Shown one piece after another: positions 25,818 through 34,911 of a DNA stretch of 64,000 nucleotides. This stretch comes from BOG-908 sp963692875. GTDB lineage: Bacteria; Pseudomonadota; Alphaproteobacteria; Acetobacterales; Acetobacteraceae. Where the stretch lies: the NCBI GenBank assembly GCA_965198755.1, contig OZ240673.1, positions 2,480,001 through 2,544,000 on the forward strand, read 5' to 3'. Below the pieces are notes generated by a model that saw only the letters and a program-made list of their open reading frames with translations, did no database searches and was not told the origin of the DNA. Made by a program: the position numbers and the translations under genes. Positions within the stretch are counted from its first letter, which is position 1. Every line of letters begins with the position of its first letter.

Positions 25818-26788
25818 TACAGCGCCTTCAACATCGTCTCTATCTCGCCGGGCGACCCGGCCGACATAGCCTGCGCATCCGGCGCGATCCGCTTGACCAG
25901 CCCGGCCAGCACGCGGCCCGCCCCCAGCTCCACAAACCTGTCCACCCCCATCCCGATGCACGCCGCCACGCTCTCCCGCCAGCGCACCGTCGCCGTCACC
26001 TGCTCCACCAGCAACCGCCGTATGTCGTCCGGATCGCTCACCTTGGCCGCCGTCACGTTGGCCACCAGCTTCACGCACGGCGCCGCCAGCGCCACCCCCT
26101 CCAGCGCCTCTGCCATCGCCTCGGCGGCCGGAGCCATCAGCGAACAGTGAAACGGTGCCGAGACCGGCAGCAGCATCGCCCGCTTCACCCCCCGCGCCTT
26201 GGCCACCTCGATCGCCCGCCCAACCGCCTCCTGGTGGCCCGAAATCACCACCTGCCCGCCGCCGTTGTCGTTGGCCACCTGCACCACCTGCCGCAGCTCC
26301 GGCGCACCTTCCCGGCGCCAGACCGCCGCCTCGGCGCAGATCTCGCTTGCTTGCGCCAGCTCCACGCCGAGCAACGCCGCCATCGCCCCGGTGCCCGCCG
26401 GCACCGCTGCAGCCATCGCCTGCCCGCGCAGCCGCAACAACCGTGCCGCCTCCCCCAATCCCAACGCCCCTGCCGCCGTCAGCGCGCTGTACTCGCCCAG
26501 CGAATGCCCCGCCACCAGCGCCGCCCGCTCACCCACCCGGATGCCGCCCTCGGCTTCCAGCACCCGCACCACCGCGAGCGACATTGCCAGCAGCGCCGGT
26601 TGCGTGTTTTCCGTCTTCGTCAGCTCCTCGGACGGCCCCTCGAACATCAGCTTGGACAGCTTCTGCCGCAGCACCTCGTCCACCTCGCCGAACACCTCCC
26701 GCGCCGCGGCAAAGGCGGCGGCCAGGTCGCGCCCCATGCCGACCGATTGGCTACCCTGCCCCGGGAAGATAAAAGCTGTGCCAGACAT
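25817..26788 (-). CDS. fabD: Malonyl-CoA:ACP transacylase
   Basis: A 323-residue enzyme that loads malonate on ACP. It has the N-terminal FIFPGQGSQSVGMG, the nucleophile Ser96 in GHSLGEYSALTAAG, and the active-site His in VSAPFHCSLMAP. Start ATG 26788 is chosen because the family begins just before FIFPGQGSQ. It is the first gene of the leftward fab cluster and is divergent from the sulfotransferase-like gene. Confidence 0.95.
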   Translation of the reverse strand: MSGTAFIFPGQGSQSVGMGRDLAAAFAAAREVFGEVDEVLRQKLSKLMFEGPSEELTKTENTQPALLAMSLAVVRVLEAEGGIRVGERAALVAGHSLGEYSALTAAGALGLGEAARLLRLRGQAMAAAVPAGTGAMAALLGVELAQASEICAEAAVWRREGAPELRQVVQVANDNGGGQVVISGHQEAVGRAIEVAKARGVKRAMLLPVSAPFHCSLMAPAAEAMAEALEGVALAAPCVKLVANVTAAKVSDPDDIRRLLVEQVTATVRWRESVAACIGMGVDRFVELGAGRVLAGLVKRIAPDAQAMSAGSPGEIETMLKAL

Positions 26789-26905
26789 CCACGCATCCAG
26801 TGAACCCAAACGCCGCGCGTATCGCCCCCGCCCCCACCCCTGTCAATTCGCCCGCTTTCTCGCAAGCCCGGCGCACGCGCCCCCCTCCCTCACCGAGGCC
26901 TCAAG

Positions 26906-28060
26906 ATGTCCCTCATCGAATCCCTGATCGGCAGCGCAGTCACCCGGCCGGACAACAAGCGCATCCTGCCCACCAAGCGCCCGCTGCCGATCCGCCCGCG
27001 CGACTTCTTCGAACTCTTCGCCGCCATGGGCACCGAGGCCACCGTGAAAGGCCTCTTCCTCACCACCGACCTGCGCCAGGCCGAACCCCGAACCCTCACC
27101 TACGTCACCCTGGGCCGCTGGGTCACCGCCGACGAGCTCGCTGCCGTGCCGCAGCCCTACAAGGTCACCGATCACCTCCACGCCATCCTCAGCGGCCAGG
27201 AGTTCCGCGCCAGCATCGTCCGCCGCATCGTCGACGCCTACCCCGAGCGCCCGCGGCTCTGCTTCGTCCGCATCCCGCGTTGCGCCGGCCAGCACTTCCT
27301 CACCCTGGCCGAGGCCATGCACCCGATCGTCCCGGACAGCCTCGGCGTTTGGCGTCCGCGCGACGAGAACCGCTTCATCCCCGCGCTCGGCCGCCTGCTC
27401 GGCCGCTTCACCCTCACCCGCACGCTCATGGTGGTGCAGTCCACCCTCGCCCCGTTCGTCCAGTCCAACGTCGCCGCCTCGCCAGACCCCGCCTACGCCG
27501 CCGCCGGCCTGCAATGGACGCTGAACGCCCCACCCCGCCGCGCCGGCGACCGCCTGTTCACCATCCTGCGCGACCCCCGCGCCATCCTCGTCAGCGAGGT
27601 CAACGCCATCATGGACGCCCTCCTGCTTCCCCCCGAAGGCGACACCAGGCCCGTCGCCCGCTGGCGCGCCCGCCTGCCAGCCAACCCCGCCACCGCGGAC
27701 GAGGCCGGCCGCAAGCACGTCGCTCGCCACATCCTGCGCGCCCTGCGCACCCGCAACCCGATCTGCCACGCCCTGGCCGACGGCACCACGGCAGGCGCCC
27801 TGCACGCCGTCCGCCTGCAGGACGTCGAGATGGCCACGCTGGATCGTTACGAGGACTGGATAAAGTACACCTGGGACGTGGAGCCCGGCGAGCCCGCCAA
27901 CACCTCCACCCCGCATTTGACCGCGTCCGGCCTCGCCGCGGAGGACCGCGCACACCTGGAAAGCTTGGTGGCCGAGGACCTCGCCTTCTACGACCTCGTC
28001 GTCAAAGCCTACGAGAAGATCGGCGACCTGAGGTATTCGGTGCGCGGCAGGGAGCTCTAA
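26906..28060 (+). CDS. Sulfotransferase-family-like protein
   Basis: A 384-residue protein. A segment LCFVRIPRCAGQHFLTLAEA (residues 118-137) resembles the sulfate-donor phosphate-binding loop of Golgi-type sulfotransferases (IPKCAGT), and TILRDPRAILVSEVNAI (219-235) resembles the second PAPS-binding motif RDP...S. The remainder is unfamiliar. The substrate cannot be deduced. It sits alone between divergent fabD and the ribosomal protein operon. The stop TAA is the first triplet of a cloverleaf element. Assignment is by motif only. Confidence 0.55.
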   Translation: MSLIESLIGSAVTRPDNKRILPTKRPLPIRPRDFFELFAAMGTEATVKGLFLTTDLRQAEPRTLTYVTLGRWVTADELAAVPQPYKVTDHLHAILSGQEFRASIVRRIVDAYPERPRLCFVRIPRCAGQHFLTLAEAMHPIVPDSLGVWRPRDENRFIPALGRLLGRFTLTRTLMVVQSTLAPFVQSNVAASPDPAYAAAGLQWTLNAPPRRAGDRLFTILRDPRAILVSEVNAIMDALLLPPEGDTRPVARWRARLPANPATADEAGRKHVARHILRALRTRNPICHALADGTTAGALHAVRLQDVEMATLDRYEDWIKYTWDVEPGEPANTSTPHLTASGLAAEDRAHLESLVAEDLAFYDLVVKAYEKIGDLRYSVRGREL

Positions 28061-28193
28061 GCAAGCAGTTCTTTTTTGAAAAAAAGAACCAAAAAACTTT
28101 TGTTCTCTTGCGCACCCGTCTCCGGACACTCCACGACAGCCGGACCAAAAGCTTTTTGCTTCTTTTTCTCGAAAAAGAAGCGCTTGCTTTCTT
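28059..28193. repeat. Cloverleaf element upstream of rpsF
   Basis: Complete copy beginning inside the preceding stop codon (TAAGCAAGCAGTTC). Left hairpin GTTC/GAAC type, right hairpin CTTC/GAAG type, inner stem CAAAAAACTTTTG with CAAAAGCTTTTTG. Confidence 0.9.
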
Positions 28194-28287
28194 GCCAAGC
28201 CTTTGCTCTAAGCCCGCTCCCCTGCCAAGCGCCCGGCCGCGCCTGGCTATGCCCATTTCGGGCTGACCAAAGCCATAGGGACCACAC

Positions 28288-28737
28288 ATGCCACTCTACG
28301 AATGCGTGCTCATAGCGCGCAACGACGTGACTCAGCAGCAGGTAGAAGCCGTCGCCGACCAAGTCGCGACCCAGCTCGAAACCGACGGCGGCTCCGTCCA
28401 GAAGCGCGAATACTGGGGCCTGCGCTCCCTCTCCTACCGCATCAAGAAGAACCGCAAGGGCCACTACATGCTGCTGGGCCTCAACGCCCCGCCGGCATCG
28501 GTCAAGGAAATCGAGCGTCAGCTCGGCCTCAACGAGGACGTCCTGCGCTTCATGACCATCCGCGTCGAGGAGATCGACGAGAACCCGTCCGCCATCCTCG
28601 CCCGCAAGTCCGACGACCGCGAGCGCAGCTTCCGCGGCCCGAAACCCGCCGGCCGCTTCGAATCCGGCCGCAAGCGCGGCTACGACGACCGCGAAGAGTT
28701 CCGCGCCCGCGACCCCAACGAATCCGGCGAGGAGTAA
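28288..28737 (+). CDS. rpsF: 30S ribosomal protein S6
   Basis: A 149-residue protein. Family core is MPLYECVLIARNDVTQQQVE, VQKREYWGLRSLSYRIKKNR and KGHYMLLGLNAPPASVKEIE; the C-terminal tail from about residue 110 is charged and disordered (DDRERSFRGPKPAGRF), as in other alphaproteobacteria. First gene of the S6-S18-L9 operon; S6 and S18 bind together to 16S rRNA. Confidence 0.95.
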   Translation: MPLYECVLIARNDVTQQQVEAVADQVATQLETDGGSVQKREYWGLRSLSYRIKKNRKGHYMLLGLNAPPASVKEIERQLGLNEDVLRFMTIRVEEIDENPSAILARKSDDRERSFRGPKPAGRFESGRKRGYDDREEFRARDPNESGEE

Positions 28738-28743
28738 TCCGCC

Positions 28744-29028
28744 ATGTCAGACACAAACGACTCCGGTGAAGTCAACGTCGCCGCCCGCCGCGCCGCCGTC
28801 GGCGCTCGCCGCCCGTTCTTCCGCCGCCGCAAATCCTGCCCGTTCAGCGGCCCCAACGCGCCGAAGATCGACTACAAGGACGTCCGCCTGCTCAGCCGCT
28901 TCCTCAGCGAGCGCGGCAAGATCGTCCCCAGCCGCATCACCGCCGTCTCCGCCAAGAAGCAGCGCGAACTGGCCCAGGCCATCAAGCGCGCCCGCTTCCT
29001 CGCCCTTCTCCCCTACATCGTCTCCTGA
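28744..29028 (+). CDS. rpsR: 30S ribosomal protein S18
   Basis: A 94-residue basic protein, 6 bp after rpsF. Conserved core RRRKSCPFSGPNAPKIDYKD and KIVPSRITAVSAKKQRELAQ, then AIKRARFLALLPYI. Only one cysteine is kept (SCPF), the zinc-independent form. It assembles with S6 on the platform of the small subunit. Confidence 0.95.
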   Translation: MSDTNDSGEVNVAARRAAVGARRPFFRRRKSCPFSGPNAPKIDYKDVRLLSRFLSERGKIVPSRITAVSAKKQRELAQAIKRARFLALLPYIVS

Positions 29029-29040
29029 GGCGCGCGCATC

Positions 29041-29610
29041 ATGGCACAGGTAGAACTCATCCTCCTCCAGCGCGTCGAAAAGCTCGGCCAGATGGGCGAC
29101 CTCGTGAAGGTCAAGCCCGGCTACGCCCGCAACTTCCTCCTCCCCGGCAAGCGCGCCATCCGCGCCAACAAAGCCAACATGGAGAAGTTCGAGCAGCAGC
29201 GCGCCCAGCTCGAAGCACAGAACCTAAAGCGCCGCGAAGAGGCTGAACGCCTCGCCGAACGCGTCGACGGCATGAAAGTCGTCATCATCCGCCAGGCCGG
29301 CGAATCCGGCAGCCTCTACGGCAGCGTCAGCGGCCGTGACATCGCCGACGCGTCAACCGCCGGCGGGCTGACCATCAACCGCAGCCAGGTCATCCTCAAC
29401 AACCCGATCAAGACGCTCGGCCTCACCAAGGTGCAGGTCAGCCTGCACCCAGAAGTGCGCATCGACGTCATCGTCAACGTCGCCCGCAGCACCGAGGAAG
29501 CCGAACGCCAGTCCCGCGGCGAAGCCGTCGGCCAAGCGGCCGAGGACGAGGAAGCGGCGCTGGAACCGGCCATGGTGTTCGGCGAGCAGGACCAGCCGGA
29601 CGTTCCCTGA
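29041..29610 (+). CDS. rplI: 50S ribosomal protein L9
   Basis: A 189-residue protein. The N-terminal domain VELILLQRVEKLGQMGDLVK followed by VKPGYARNFLLPGKRA is diagnostic; the long connecting helix (KANMEKFEQQRAQLEAQNLK) and C-terminal domain (IKTLGLTKVQVSLHPEVRID) follow. A 40-residue acidic extension lies at the end. It is 12 bp after rpsR and is followed by a cloverleaf element. Confidence 0.95.
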   Translation: MAQVELILLQRVEKLGQMGDLVKVKPGYARNFLLPGKRAIRANKANMEKFEQQRAQLEAQNLKRREEAERLAERVDGMKVVIIRQAGESGSLYGSVSGRDIADASTAGGLTINRSQVILNNPIKTLGLTKVQVSLHPEVRIDVIVNVARSTEEAERQSRGEAVGQAAEDEEAALEPAMVFGEQDQPDVP

Positions 29611-29614
29611 CGCT

Positions 29615-29755
29615 AAGCAAGCAAGCGCTTCTTTTTTTGAAAAAAAAAGAAGCAAAAAAACTTTTGGCCCCTTGGCTACTCGCTGCAGAACCATCGCGAC
29701 AGCAGGACCAAAAGTTTTTTGCTGCTTTTTTTTCAAAAAAGCAGGCCTTGCTTTC
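29615..29755. repeat. Cloverleaf element downstream of rplI
   Basis: Complete copy. Left arm CTTC-T6-GA8-GAAG, right arm CTGC-T8-CA6-GCAG, inner stem AAAAAAACTTTTG / CAAAAGTTTTTTG, apical CATCGCGACAGCAGG. It separates the ribosomal operon from a convergent methyltransferase gene and would act as a two-way terminator. Confidence 0.9.
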
Positions 29756-29793
29756 TCTGCCTGCTTCGAAGCATCAGACAAAATCCCTTCGGA

Positions 29794-30834
29794 CTAGAAG
29801 CGCTTCAGCAGCCTGCTCAGCGCGCGAACCGGCCGGGTTATCCGCCACGATGTCGACGCGCGCATCGCAGCCAATTCCTCCCGCAGCATCTGCGCCTGTT
29901 GCCGCGATCCCGCCTCGTTGGCTTCCAACCTCCGCACACGCCTGCTGTCATTTGCAGGTTCCAGCACGTATACGGTCGCCCGGCCCGCCTCCGCGAACGG
30001 ATAAAAATCTACCGTCCAGCCCTTCGTCTCTGCGAGACTCACGAAGTAATCGTGGGTGAAGCCAAGCTCCATCCAGCCGAAGCGCCGTGTGCAGAACACC
30101 GAAAGTGCATCCAGGCGCGGACCCCACGCATACGGCACCGCGCCGCACACCTCGCGCACGATCGGCTCCCCACACAGCACGACGCGGCCGCCCGATTTCA
30201 GCCGTCCACGCAGTATTACCAGCAACTCGTCGAAATCGAACGCGTGGTGGAACGCCTCGTAAAACAGGATCGCGTCGAAGCTCTGTCCGGCGAACCCGTC
30301 GCCGAACACCGCGCATTCTGTCTCCACGGCGAGACGAAGATGCGCAGCCTGCGCCTCGATCGTCCGCAGCGCCCCGGCGTCGATGTCCACACCGCACGCG
30401 CGATAGCCCATCCGCGCCGCCATCAACAACACCTGCCCGCTGCCGGGCCCGTATTCGAGCAGCGACCCGCCGGCCGGCAGGCCCAGATGCGTCAGTATGT
30501 GCGCCCAGGCGAAAACATGTTCGGCGACCATGCCGGCGTCGCGGAACGACCACGGCACCAGCTCAGTCCACAGATTGTCCGGCAAGGCGCCGGCACACAC
30601 TTCGTCGCGTGTTGGAACGTACCCCTGATCCGAACGGCCACGCAAATGGAGGTACAGCTCCATCGCGGCGTCCTTGTAGCCTGGCAGGAACGGATCCATC
30701 GCAGCCAGCTTGCGCGAAGCCGGCATGTCGAGGATCAGGCCCGACATGCGTTTGTATTGCTCGGCGTCGGGCACTCCGGCGCCGATCAGCTCGAGCAGCG
30801 CGTCAAACTCTGCCTGCGCGTTGCTACGCGTCAC
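29794..30834 (-). CDS. SAM-dependent methyltransferase, glycan-biosynthesis type
   Basis: A 346-residue protein with a class I methyltransferase domain: SLLEYGPGSGQVLLMAARMG (SAM loop, about residues 143-162), GVDIDAGALRTIEAQ (acidic ribose-binding residue) and FDAILFYEAFHHAFDFDE. The C-terminal helix REELAAMRASTSWRITRPVR resembles the STSWR-I-P tail of proteins acting on cell-surface polysaccharides. Substrate is unknown. Cloverleaf elements lie on both sides. Confidence 0.75.
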   Translation of the reverse strand: MTRSNAQAEFDALLELIGAGVPDAEQYKRMSGLILDMPASRKLAAMDPFLPGYKDAAMELYLHLRGRSDQGYVPTRDEVCAGALPDNLWTELVPWSFRDAGMVAEHVFAWAHILTHLGLPAGGSLLEYGPGSGQVLLMAARMGYRACGVDIDAGALRTIEAQAAHLRLAVETECAVFGDGFAGQSFDAILFYEAFHHAFDFDELLVILRGRLKSGGRVVLCGEPIVREVCGAVPYAWGPRLDALSVFCTRRFGWMELGFTHDYFVSLAETKGWTVDFYPFAEAGRATVYVLEPANDSRRVRRLEANEAGSRQQAQMLREELAAMRASTSWRITRPVRALSRLLKRF

Positions 30835-30860
30835 GAGCTAGACTTGACGTTGGGCGAAAG

Positions 30861-30992
30861 AAAGCAAGCAGTTCTTTTTTGAAAAAACGAACCAAAAAAC
30901 TTTTGTTCTCTTGAGCACACGCCTGAGGAAACTCCGCGACAGCCGAACCAAAAGTTTTTTGCTGCTTTTTTTCAAAAAATCAGGCCTTGCTG
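30861..30992. repeat. Cloverleaf element between CFA synthase and methyltransferase genes
   Basis: Complete copy with left GTTC-T6-GA6-CGAACC hairpin and right CTGC-T7-CA6-TCAG hairpin. The right arm has one mismatch that weakens pairing. Confidence 0.85.
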
Positions 30993-31003
30993 TCTTGCGC
31001 GCA

Positions 31004-32275
31004 TCACTCCCCCAAACTCCGGCTCAACGTCGGCGGCACCGCCGCCCGCCGCCCCTCCACCGCCGCCCCTACCATGTAGTCGCGCGTCAACGGCACCGCG
31101 TCCTGCCGCCGCGCCAGCTGCAACTGCCACACCATGTGGTTCAGGTGCCGGAACGAGAACTCGCTTCCTGCCAGATATAGCTCGAACAGCCTGCAGAACC
31201 GCTCGTCGTACAATGCGGCTATGGCGTCCCGGTTGGCCTCGAACCGCCGCCGCCAATGCCGGATGGTCAGCGCGTAGTGCAGCCGCAGCACTTCGAGGTC
31301 GGTGGCCACCAGGTGCTGCTGCTCCAGCGCGCGGAACACTTCCGACAGCGCCGGCGAATAGCCGCCCGGAAAGATGTGCCGGCTGATCCACGGGTTGGTC
31401 ACCGACGGCCCGTCGCTGCGCCCGATCGCGTGGATCAGCGCCACCCCGTCCTCGGCCAGCAGGTTGTGCAGCGTGCGGAAGTAGCCGGCGTAATGGGTGA
31501 TGCCCACGTGCTCGAACATCCCGATCGAGACCACCCGGTCGTAGGTGCCGCCCACGGTTCGGTAGTCCAGCAGCTCGAAGCTGACGCGGTCGGCAACCCC
31601 CGCCGCCGCCGCCCGCGCGCGAGACGCCTCCAGCTGCTCGACCGACAGCGTGATGCCGGTCACCCGCGCGCCGAAATCCTGCGCCAGCGTGATCGCCATG
31701 CCGCCCCAGCCCGAGCCGATGTCGAGCACGTGCAGCCCCGGCCGGGTCAGGCACAGCTTCTGCGCGATATGCCGCTTCTTCGCCGCCTGCGCCTCCTCCA
31801 GCGTCTCCCCGCCGGTGGCAAAGTAGGCGCAGGAGTAGTTGCGGTCCCGGTCCAGGAACAGCGAGTACAACCGCCCGTTCAGATCGTAATGCTGCGCCAC
31901 GTTGCGCCGCGCGCGCGGGACCGGGTTGTACTGCGCGGCGTGGCGCAGCGCGCGTGCCACCCCGCGGCGCAGCCGCAGCCCGGGGTGCTGCCCGCCGTTG
32001 GCGAGGTTGCAGAACAGCAGGTCGAGCACGTCGTCGATGCCGCACTCCAGCGGCACCAGGTCGCCGGCCACGTAGGCCTCGCCGAACACCAGCGCCGGGT
32101 TGCTCAGCAGGCCGCGCACCGTGGCCCAGCTGCCGATGCTGGCGCCGGCGGCGGGTGCGGCATCACCCTCCCCAGGTCCCGGCCCGTAGGTGGCGGTGGT
32201 GCCGTCCGGGTAGCGCACCGTAAGCCGGCCGGCGGTGACGAAGCGGCGAAGGATGGCATCGATCAGGGCGCGCAT
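31004..32275 (-). CDS. cfa: Cyclopropane-fatty-acyl-phospholipid synthase
   Basis: A 423-residue enzyme that adds a methylene group from SAM to unsaturated acyl chains of membrane lipids. The SAM loop is HVLDIGSGWGGMAITLAQDF near residue 182, preceded by AQHYDLNGRLYSLFLDRDRN and the active-site Cys in YSCAYFATGGETL. GMFEHVG and the C-terminal FRHLNHMVWQLQLARRQDAV are also family features. Likely helps acid and stress tolerance of the membrane. It is flanked by cloverleaf elements. Confidence 0.93.
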   Translation of the reverse strand: MRALIDAILRRFVTAGRLTVRYPDGTTATYGPGPGEGDAAPAAGASIGSWATVRGLLSNPALVFGEAYVAGDLVPLECGIDDVLDLLFCNLANGGQHPGLRLRRGVARALRHAAQYNPVPRARRNVAQHYDLNGRLYSLFLDRDRNYSCAYFATGGETLEEAQAAKKRHIAQKLCLTRPGLHVLDIGSGWGGMAITLAQDFGARVTGITLSVEQLEASRARAAAAGVADRVSFELLDYRTVGGTYDRVVSIGMFEHVGITHYAGYFRTLHNLLAEDGVALIHAIGRSDGPSVTNPWISRHIFPGGYSPALSEVFRALEQQHLVATDLEVLRLHYALTIRHWRRRFEANRDAIAALYDERFCRLFELYLAGSEFSFRHLNHMVWQLQLARRQDAVPLTRDYMVGAAVEGRRAAVPPTLSRSLGE

Positions 32276-32410
32276 CGAGGGTTGCCCCGGCGTGGTGGTT
32301 CAACCGGCCTGTAACCCGGAACGGGGGTTTCGGATACCGCCCGCCCGCCCGCGTCGCAAGCTACCCGAGCCGCACATGATACCTGCTGCCCGTAACCTCG
32401 ACAGTCAGAA

Positions 32411-32547
32411 AGCAAAGCAAGCAGTTCTTTTTTGAAAAAAAGAACCAAAAAACTTTTATTCCTGGGGTGTACGTTGCGGGAGAGTCCGCGACAGCAGAGA
32501 CAAAAGTTTTTTGCTGCTTTTTTTCAAAAAAGCAGGCCTTGCTTTCT
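32411..32547. repeat. Cloverleaf element upstream of the polysaccharide co-polymerase gene
   Basis: Complete copy: left GTTC hairpin, right GCAG hairpin, apical GTCCGCGACAGCAG. It lies between divergent genes here (cfa leftward, the co-polymerase rightward), a less usual place for a terminator. Confidence 0.9.
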
Positions 32548-32695
32548 CTTCGCCCTTCGACATTCCCACCGGGCGTTTCGGCCTGCCGCTGTAAAGCCGG
32601 ACGACCTTGCGTTTTCCTTGTGATCCGGTAACAAAGGCGTCATTGGCGCGCCGTCCGTATCAGGCCGGCAACGAGGGAGGCTGTCGCTGAACGCA

Positions 32696-34063
32696 GTGCA
32701 TGGTGTCCGGCGCAGGTTCGCCCGGGTCTGGCTCGTCACCGCCCTGGCGACAGGCGCGGGGCTCGTCTGGGCGGCAGCCGAGGGCGACAGCTACACGGCC
32801 ACCGCGCGCATCGTCGTCGCCGCGGGCGAGGACGGCGCCCGCGACCCGGCAAGGCTGGCGCGCACCGAGGTGGAGCTGCTGCGAGATCCGGCGCTGGTGC
32901 GCGGTGTCATACCGAGCGCCGGCCCAGCCCAGGCACCGGCCAGCTCCCTGCTCGCCCGCTGCCGGCACGCGATCGCCGCCGGCGGCGCCAAGCTGGCGGC
33001 ATGGTTCGGATCCACCCCGCCAGGCATGAGCGACGCCGCCGGCGCAGCACGCATTGCCCACGCCCTGCAGGTACGCCAGGCCGGCGACACCGACGTGCTG
33101 ACCGTCTCTTTCACCTGGAACGACCCCGCAACAGCAACCGCAGCGCTGGGCGCCGTCATGGCGCGCTACGAAACAGCGGCCTCGGCCGGCAGTGAGGCAC
33201 GCGAAGCGGCGCGCCGGCTGGCCGCCCGTCTGGGCGACACACAGGGCGAACTCGCCGCCATCGACACCAGGCTGGCCGGCGGCACCAACGCGGACGCGCT
33301 CAGGGGCGAGCGGGCGCGGCTGCAGACGCGGCTGGACGGCCAGCGGGCTTCGTTCGGCCAGGCGCGGCTGGAGCGCGACCTTGCACAACGCAAGATCGAC
33401 GGCGTGGACCACGCCTACCGGAGCGGCGGCTGGGTGGACGCCGCCGACGCAGCCGACGGCACGGCCGGGGCCACCCCGCTGGCGGTCGGCTTCGCGGCGC
33501 TGCTGGACAAGCGCTCAGCGCTGCTGGCCGCCGGCCGCGCCGACAGCGCCGAGATGCGCGCGCTCGACCGCGAGACCGCCAGGACCCGCGAGCAGACCTA
33601 CGCCCTCGTCCGGCAGGTCCTCGCAGGTCGCCTGGCCGGGCAGGATGACCGGCTGGCCGCGATGCGGGCGGCCATCGCCGACGGCGAAGCGACGCTGCTG
33701 ACGCTCGACCGCCGCCTTTCCGAGGCCGAGGTGCTGGAGGCCGAACGCACCACTGCGGCAGCACGGGTGGCCGAAGCCGCGCGCACGCTGGACTCCGCCC
33801 GGCTCCGCGCCAGTGCCGCCTGGGTCGGCGCCGGCGACGCGCCGAAAATCGGTGAGGTGACCCCACCCGCGGGACCCGACTGGCCCTCCTCCGCGGCGGT
33901 CGTCGGCGTGGCCGCACTGCTGGGTTTGGCCGCCGGAGTGGCCAGCGCCGCCTGGGCGGAAGCCCGGCGCCGGGTCATCGAGCGGCACGTGGACGTCTCG
34001 CGCCACCTCGGTCTGGAGGTGCTGGCGTGCCTGGAGGACCTCCACGTGGCCCACGCGTCATGA
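32696..34063 (+). CDS. Wzz/GumC-like polysaccharide chain-length protein
   Basis: A 455-residue protein with two membrane segments: FARVWLVTALATGAGLVWAA near the N-terminus and VVGVAALLGLAAGVASAAWA near residue 405. Between them lies a periplasmic part with YTATARIVVA and extended coiled coil (ARRLAARLGDTQGELAAI and so on). This is the layout of polysaccharide co-polymerases. The start codon is GTG at 32696. The gene overlaps the following ATPase-like gene by ATGA, so the pair corresponds to a split Wzc. No glycosyltransferase cluster is adjacent. Confidence 0.65.
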   Translation: MHGVRRRFARVWLVTALATGAGLVWAAAEGDSYTATARIVVAAGEDGARDPARLARTEVELLRDPALVRGVIPSAGPAQAPASSLLARCRHAIAAGGAKLAAWFGSTPPGMSDAAGAARIAHALQVRQAGDTDVLTVSFTWNDPATATAALGAVMARYETAASAGSEAREAARRLAARLGDTQGELAAIDTRLAGGTNADALRGERARLQTRLDGQRASFGQARLERDLAQRKIDGVDHAYRSGGWVDAADAADGTAGATPLAVGFAALLDKRSALLAAGRADSAEMRALDRETARTREQTYALVRQVLAGRLAGQDDRLAAMRAAIADGEATLLTLDRRLSEAEVLEAERTTAAARVAEAARTLDSARLRASAAWVGAGDAPKIGEVTPPAGPDWPSSAAVVGVAALLGLAAGVASAAWAEARRRVIERHVDVSRHLGLEVLACLEDLHVAHAS

Positions 34064-34767
34064 CCCATCTGCCGGACCTGGTGAGAGCCGTGGCAACAAC
34101 GGCGCCGGCAACACCGCTGCTGCCGCAGGGCGAACTGCCTTACAGCGCCCGCGACGTGACGCAGCCCGGCACCCAGGCCGCGCGCGCCGACCAGGTGGAG
34201 CTCCGCCACCTGGCGACGCGTGCCCTGGCGGCGGGTCAGGGCGGCGTCACCGCGGTGGGGGTCGCGGGCCTGCAGCACGGTGACGGCGCCACCACCGTCG
34301 CGCGTGGCCTGGCCGTGTGCCTCGCCAGCGCATTCGGCAAGCGCGTGGTGCTGGTCGAAGCCAACCAGCGCAGCCCCTCGCTGCGGCGGCTGCTGGGGCT
34401 TGCCAACGGACCGGGGCTGGCGGACGTGCTGGACCGGCGGGCCTCGCTCGGTGGCGCGCTGCAGGCGGCCGGCGAGCACCGTCAGGTTCTGGTCCTGCCG
34501 GCCTCGATCCGCCAGCTCGGCGGGGTGACCGCCGCCGGACTGCGCGAGCTGCTGGTAGCCCTGCTGGAATATGTCGACGCAGCCGTGGTGGACCTTGCAC
34601 CCGCCGTGCCCTACCGCGACACGGGCGTCGTCTGCGCGGCCTTGGACGGCGTGGCGCTCGTGATGCGCGGTGGACACTCGACTGTTCAGGACGGTCGGGC
34701 GGGGACTGCGGCGATACGCGGCGGTGATGGGCGGGTATTGGGTGCGGTGCTGAACGGAAGCAGGTAG
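34060..34767 (+). CDS. CpsD/Wzc-like cytoplasmic ATPase domain with degenerate P-loop
   Basis: A 235-residue protein with a bacterial tyrosine kinase/ParA-like fold pattern. The Walker A site reads GLQHGDGATT (70-79): the expected GEGKTT lysine is Ala77. The Walker A' motif reads VLVEANQRSP in place of the usual VDAD-R-P, and the Walker B region is AVVDLAPAVPYRDTG. There is no C-terminal tyrosine cluster. It is coupled to the co-polymerase gene upstream. It probably is catalytically dead and works as a structural or regulatory partner. Confidence 0.6.
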   Translation: MTHLPDLVRAVATTAPATPLLPQGELPYSARDVTQPGTQAARADQVELRHLATRALAAGQGGVTAVGVAGLQHGDGATTVARGLAVCLASAFGKRVVLVEANQRSPSLRRLLGLANGPGLADVLDRRASLGGALQAAGEHRQVLVLPASIRQLGGVTAAGLRELLVALLEYVDAAVVDLAPAVPYRDTGVVCAALDGVALVMRGGHSTVQDGRAGTAAIRGGDGRVLGAVLNGSR

Positions 34768-34911
34768 GAAGCGCTTCTTTTTCGAGAAAAAGAAGCAAAA
34801 AGCTTTTGTCCCGGCTGTCGCGGACGGCTGAGACGACACGTCTCACCCCGGCGCACCTACAGGAGACAAAAGTTTTTTGGTTCTTTTTTCAAAAAAGAAC
34901 CGCTTACTTGC
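34768..34911. repeat. Cloverleaf element between co-polymerase pair and pepN
   Basis: Complete copy in reverse orientation of the apical part (GGCTGTCGCGGAC near the left arm). Left arm CTTC-T5-CGAGA5-GAAG, right arm GTTC-T6-CA6-GAAC. The pepN stop TAA on the minus strand is followed by GCAAG of the element. Confidence 0.9.
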
